Origin: Mucilaginibacter aquariorum
Lineage (GTDB): Bacteria > Bacteroidota > Bacteroidia > Sphingobacteriales > Sphingobacteriaceae
DNA length: 64,000 bases
Assembly: GCF_024498135.1 (NCBI RefSeq)
Contig: NZ_JANHOH010000007.1
Coordinates: forward strand, 1-64,000
Reading direction: 5' to 3'
Below are positions 61,816 to 64,000 of this stretch, piece after piece. Position numbers and translations under genes: made by a program. The notes beneath the pieces were generated by a model that saw nothing but the letters and a program-made list of their open reading frames with translations, searched no databases and had not been told where the DNA came from. Numbering within the stretch: the first letter of the stretch is position 1; every line of letters begins with the position of its first letter.

Positions 61816-64000
61816 ATCTTGCTCCCGGAGGGCAATGCTCTCTTAAATAGTTTGTATACAGGGTGCGTAAATGGATCCCTGTGCCAGGCCCTTCAGATAT
61901 GCTGTGGGTACGGTTAGGGTATAACATCAGCTGAAATTGCTTGTTGTTTTTAACCAGTTCGTTTATCAACAGCTCCGCATTTTGGTAATGCACATTATCA
62001 TCGCCGGTGCCATGTATGTATAGTAAGTTACCTTTTAGGTTTTTAGCATAGGTAACAGGTGATCCTTTTAAGAATGCTGCCTTGCCTGCTTCATCAACAG
62101 GCACACCGGTGTAACGTTCCTGGTAAATATTATCATAAGTTAACTGGTTGCCCACTGCTGCAATAGCAATACCGGTTTTAAAAATTTCGGGGTATTGGAA
62201 CATCAGGTTTAAGGTTGATGATCCGCCGCCACTCCATCCCCATACCGCTACACGTGAGGTATCCAGATAAGCGCGTTCTTTTAACAATTGTTTGGTGCCC
62301 ATAGCCAGATCGCGAATGTTAAGCGTGCCAATACCTTTATAGATAGATTTACGCCATTCGCGGCCTTTAGGAACAGGTGTACCACGGTTATCAATCGACA
62401 TGTAGATGTAGCCATCCTGGGCCATATTGCCGGTGTACATAAAGTTATCGCTGCTGCCGTTCTCGTCCTTTACGTTCTGGCCCCATGGTTCGCCATATAC
62501 ATATAAAACAACAGGATATTTCTTAGCCGGATCAAAGTTATCCGGTTTCACCATCCAGCCGTCCATCTCTACGCCTTCCTCGGTTTTTACTTTAAAGAAC
62601 TCAACATTCGATTTTGCCTTTAAACCAGCTGATGCGGTTAGCGCTTTGGCCACTTTTTCGTCGCCGCTAAAGGTTTTATGGTCTGGCAGGGAAACTACTT
62701 CGTTAATACGTTCGGTATAATAGTTAGAGAAGGTATGTGTAGCAGCCTTCCCATTTGGTGATACATCGTATTCATGCGTGCCCACCTGGTTGGCCGGCGA
62801 AAGGCGCTCGGCCTTGCCGCTGCCATCTAATTTTGTACGGTATAAATACTTTTGCGTAGCATTATCCGGCGAAGCCGAAAAGTAAACGTACCCCGATTTT
62901 TCATCTATAGCGTTTATCTGCATCACATCGTAATTGCCTTTGGTAACCAACTTTTCTTTTTTACCATCGTGGCTTATGCGGTATAAATGGCGCCATCCGT
63001 CTTTTTCGCTTGCCCATAAAAAATCGGCGCCGTTTTTAAACCAGTCCCAGCCACCATAATAATAGTGCTCTTCCCACTCAGGTAAAATATCTACCCATGC
63101 AGCATCTTTTTCCTGATAAATGGTTGATGATTTACCACTGGCAACATTACAAAGCATCACCTCTGTTTGGTTTTGCGCCCTGTTCAGGTGCTGAATGATC
63201 AGTTCGGTATTATTTGCAGCCCACTCCATTCGCGTCACATACGATTGTAAAACAGGGTCGGTTGGGATATCCATCCATTTGGTAGTGCCGCCCGCCGCAC
63301 TTATCACGCCTATTTTAAAAGGAGATGGCGCCTCGCCTGCAACGGGGTACTCAACCGGTTTTACATAAGGGTAAATTGAATCGGTTGTGTTGAGCATTAA
63401 ATAGTTTTTGGTATTGCTGGCATCTATCTGCCAGTAAGCTATCTGTTTGCTATCCGGGCTCCAGCGGAAACCATCGCGACAGAAAAATTCTTCCTCGTAC
63501 ACCCAGTCAAATGTGCCATTTATAAGCTTTGTAGTACCATCGGTAGTTAATTGTTTAACGCTGCCGTCTGCTAAAGTTTCTACATAAATATTATGCCCGC
63601 TTACATAGCCCACCTTGCTTGCATCCGGCGAGAACTTGCCAAACATTAATGACGATGCAGGCAGGTTAGCGCCCAATTTGGTTAATTTTTTAGCTGTAAA
63701 ATCGTACACCCAGTAATCGCCGCGGGTTGGGTAACGCCATACTTTTTTAGCGTTCGTATAAAGCAAAACCTTCTGCCCGTCATCCGACAGGTAAAAATTA
63801 CGCACCGTTATGGGTTGTTTTCCTTGCGGGGTAAGCATCTCCTTACTTAGCAAAACTGTTTTTTTAGCGGCATCGCGAGCATCAAGCACAACAATTTCGC
63901 CGCTTTGTACTTTGTAGTATTGGTACCCGTCTTTTGCCCAATGTGTAGATGGTATTTGAGCCATAACGGCGTTTTGTGCCAGAGTTAAAAGCAAAAACGC
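61814..64000 (-). CDS. S9-family (DPP IV-type) peptidase, 5' end cut by the window
   Basis: At least 728 residues; the frame continues past 64000, where a signal peptide ends in ...LAQNAVMAQ, so the true start is outside. An N-terminal eight-bladed beta-propeller of the DPP IV type (DWVYEEEFFCRDGFRW is the substrate double-Glu region) is followed by the alpha/beta-hydrolase domain with the nucleophile serine in VWGWSGGGSS, the acid in GTGDDNVH and the histidine in NRTHSI. It cleaves dipeptides, usually Xaa-Pro, from exported peptides. Convergent with ssb. Confidence 0.93.
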   Translation of the reverse strand, partial: AFLLLTLAQNAVMAQIPSTHWAKDGYQYYKVQSGEIVVLDARDAAKKTVLLSKEMLTPQGKQPITVRNFYLSDDGQKVLLYTNAKKVWRYPTRGDYWVYDFTAKKLTKLGANLPASSLMFGKFSPDASKVGYVSGHNIYVETLADGSVKQLTTDGTTKLINGTFDWVYEEEFFCRDGFRWSPDSKQIAYWQIDASNTKNYLMLNTTDSIYPYVKPVEYPVAGEAPSPFKIGVISAAGGTTKWMDIPTDPVLQSYVTRMEWAANNTELIIQHLNRAQNQTEVMLCNVASGKSSTIYQEKDAAWVDILPEWEEHYYYGGWDWFKNGADFLWASEKDGWRHLYRISHDGKKEKLVTKGNYDVMQINAIDEKSGYVYFSASPDNATQKYLYRTKLDGSGKAERLSPANQVGTHEYDVSPNGKAATHTFSNYYTERINEVVSLPDHKTFSGDEKVAKALTASAGLKAKSNVEFFKVKTEEGVEMDGWMVKPDNFDPAKKYPVVLYVYGEPWGQNVKDENGSSDNFMYTGNMAQDGYIYMSIDNRGTPVPKGREWRKSIYKGIGTLNIRDLAMGTKQLLKERAYLDTSRVAVWGWSGGGSSTLNLMFQYPEIFKTGIAIAAVGNQLTYDNIYQERYTGVPVDEAGKAAFLKGSPVTYAKNLKGNLLYIHGTGDDNVHYQNAELLINELVKNNKQFQLMLYPNRTHSISEGPGTGIHLRTLYTNYLREHCPPGAR

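Noticed and set aside
1..64000. tRNA, rRNA, tmRNA or riboswitch
   Set aside because: I scanned the intergenic gaps by eye for cloverleaf or known aptamer patterns and found none that could be supported.

Overview
The window looks like chromosome from a Bacteroidota member of the family Sphingobacteriaceae, close to Mucilaginibacter or Pedobacter. The signs are a fused LpxC/FabZ, a PorX regulator of the type IX secretion system, large TonB receptors with carboxypeptidase-like N-terminal domains, DUF5916 and DUF5117-type exported proteins, LytTR signalling, no clear Shine-Dalgarno sequences, and promoter-like TAnnTTTG boxes. No rRNA or tRNA gene was seen. Apart from a truncated IS3-type end at the left edge, the window is ordinary core genome.

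Layout: 1-216 is the end of an insertion sequence. 276-10841 holds ffh, a DUF5916 outer-membrane protein, a LytTR regulator, an M1 peptidase, a SecD-head-like exported protein, yifB and an orphan receiver. 10909-20536 is mostly minus-strand envelope genes: a TonB/beta-barrel protein, a collagen-like lipoprotein, a lipoprotein met-zincin, a retropepsin-PDZ protein and a BrkB-type membrane protein. 20595-24598 holds a histidine phosphatase, alanine dehydrogenase, tsaE and porX. 24738-30818 is the lipid A cluster (HD hydrolase, lpxD, lpxC/fabZ, lpxA, ABC ATPase, efp). 31006-35788 holds exonuclease III, a cyclophilin, a small Cys/His protein and a ZnuD-like TonB receptor. 35954-42247 is the threonine operon (thrA, thrB, thrC, a lipoprotein and a HAD phosphatase). 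42327-50050 holds rsgA, dtd, degQ, dapF and a SNF2 helicase. 50110-57008 holds a PQQ-type dehydrogenase, a flippase-like protein with a GT2, a SpoIIE phosphatase, radA and a DUF4359 protein. 57111-64000 holds RNase E/G, a 29-residue bS22/mS38-like protein, a TPR protein, HU, mutY, ssb and a DPP IV-type peptidase.

The best find is upstream of thrA. A 21-codon leader peptide containing 6 Thr and 6 Ile codons is followed by an 11-bp-stem terminator. The last codons of the leader are perfectly complementary (9 bp) to the 5' arm of that terminator. This is a complete attenuator of the enteric thrL type, here in a Bacteroidota genome.

The second theme is the spacers. Many intergenic gaps carry long palindromes: a 95-bp element in three copies, a second 95-96-bp family in two copies, and several others that look unrelated to each other. 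They lie between genes and inside operons, and one supplies a stop codon. Smaller leads are a Cys/His mini-protein paired with a zinc-type receptor, a stand-alone SecD P1-head domain protein, a two-turn direct repeat upstream of a LytTR gene, and the bS22-like mini-gene in a cluster with HU.
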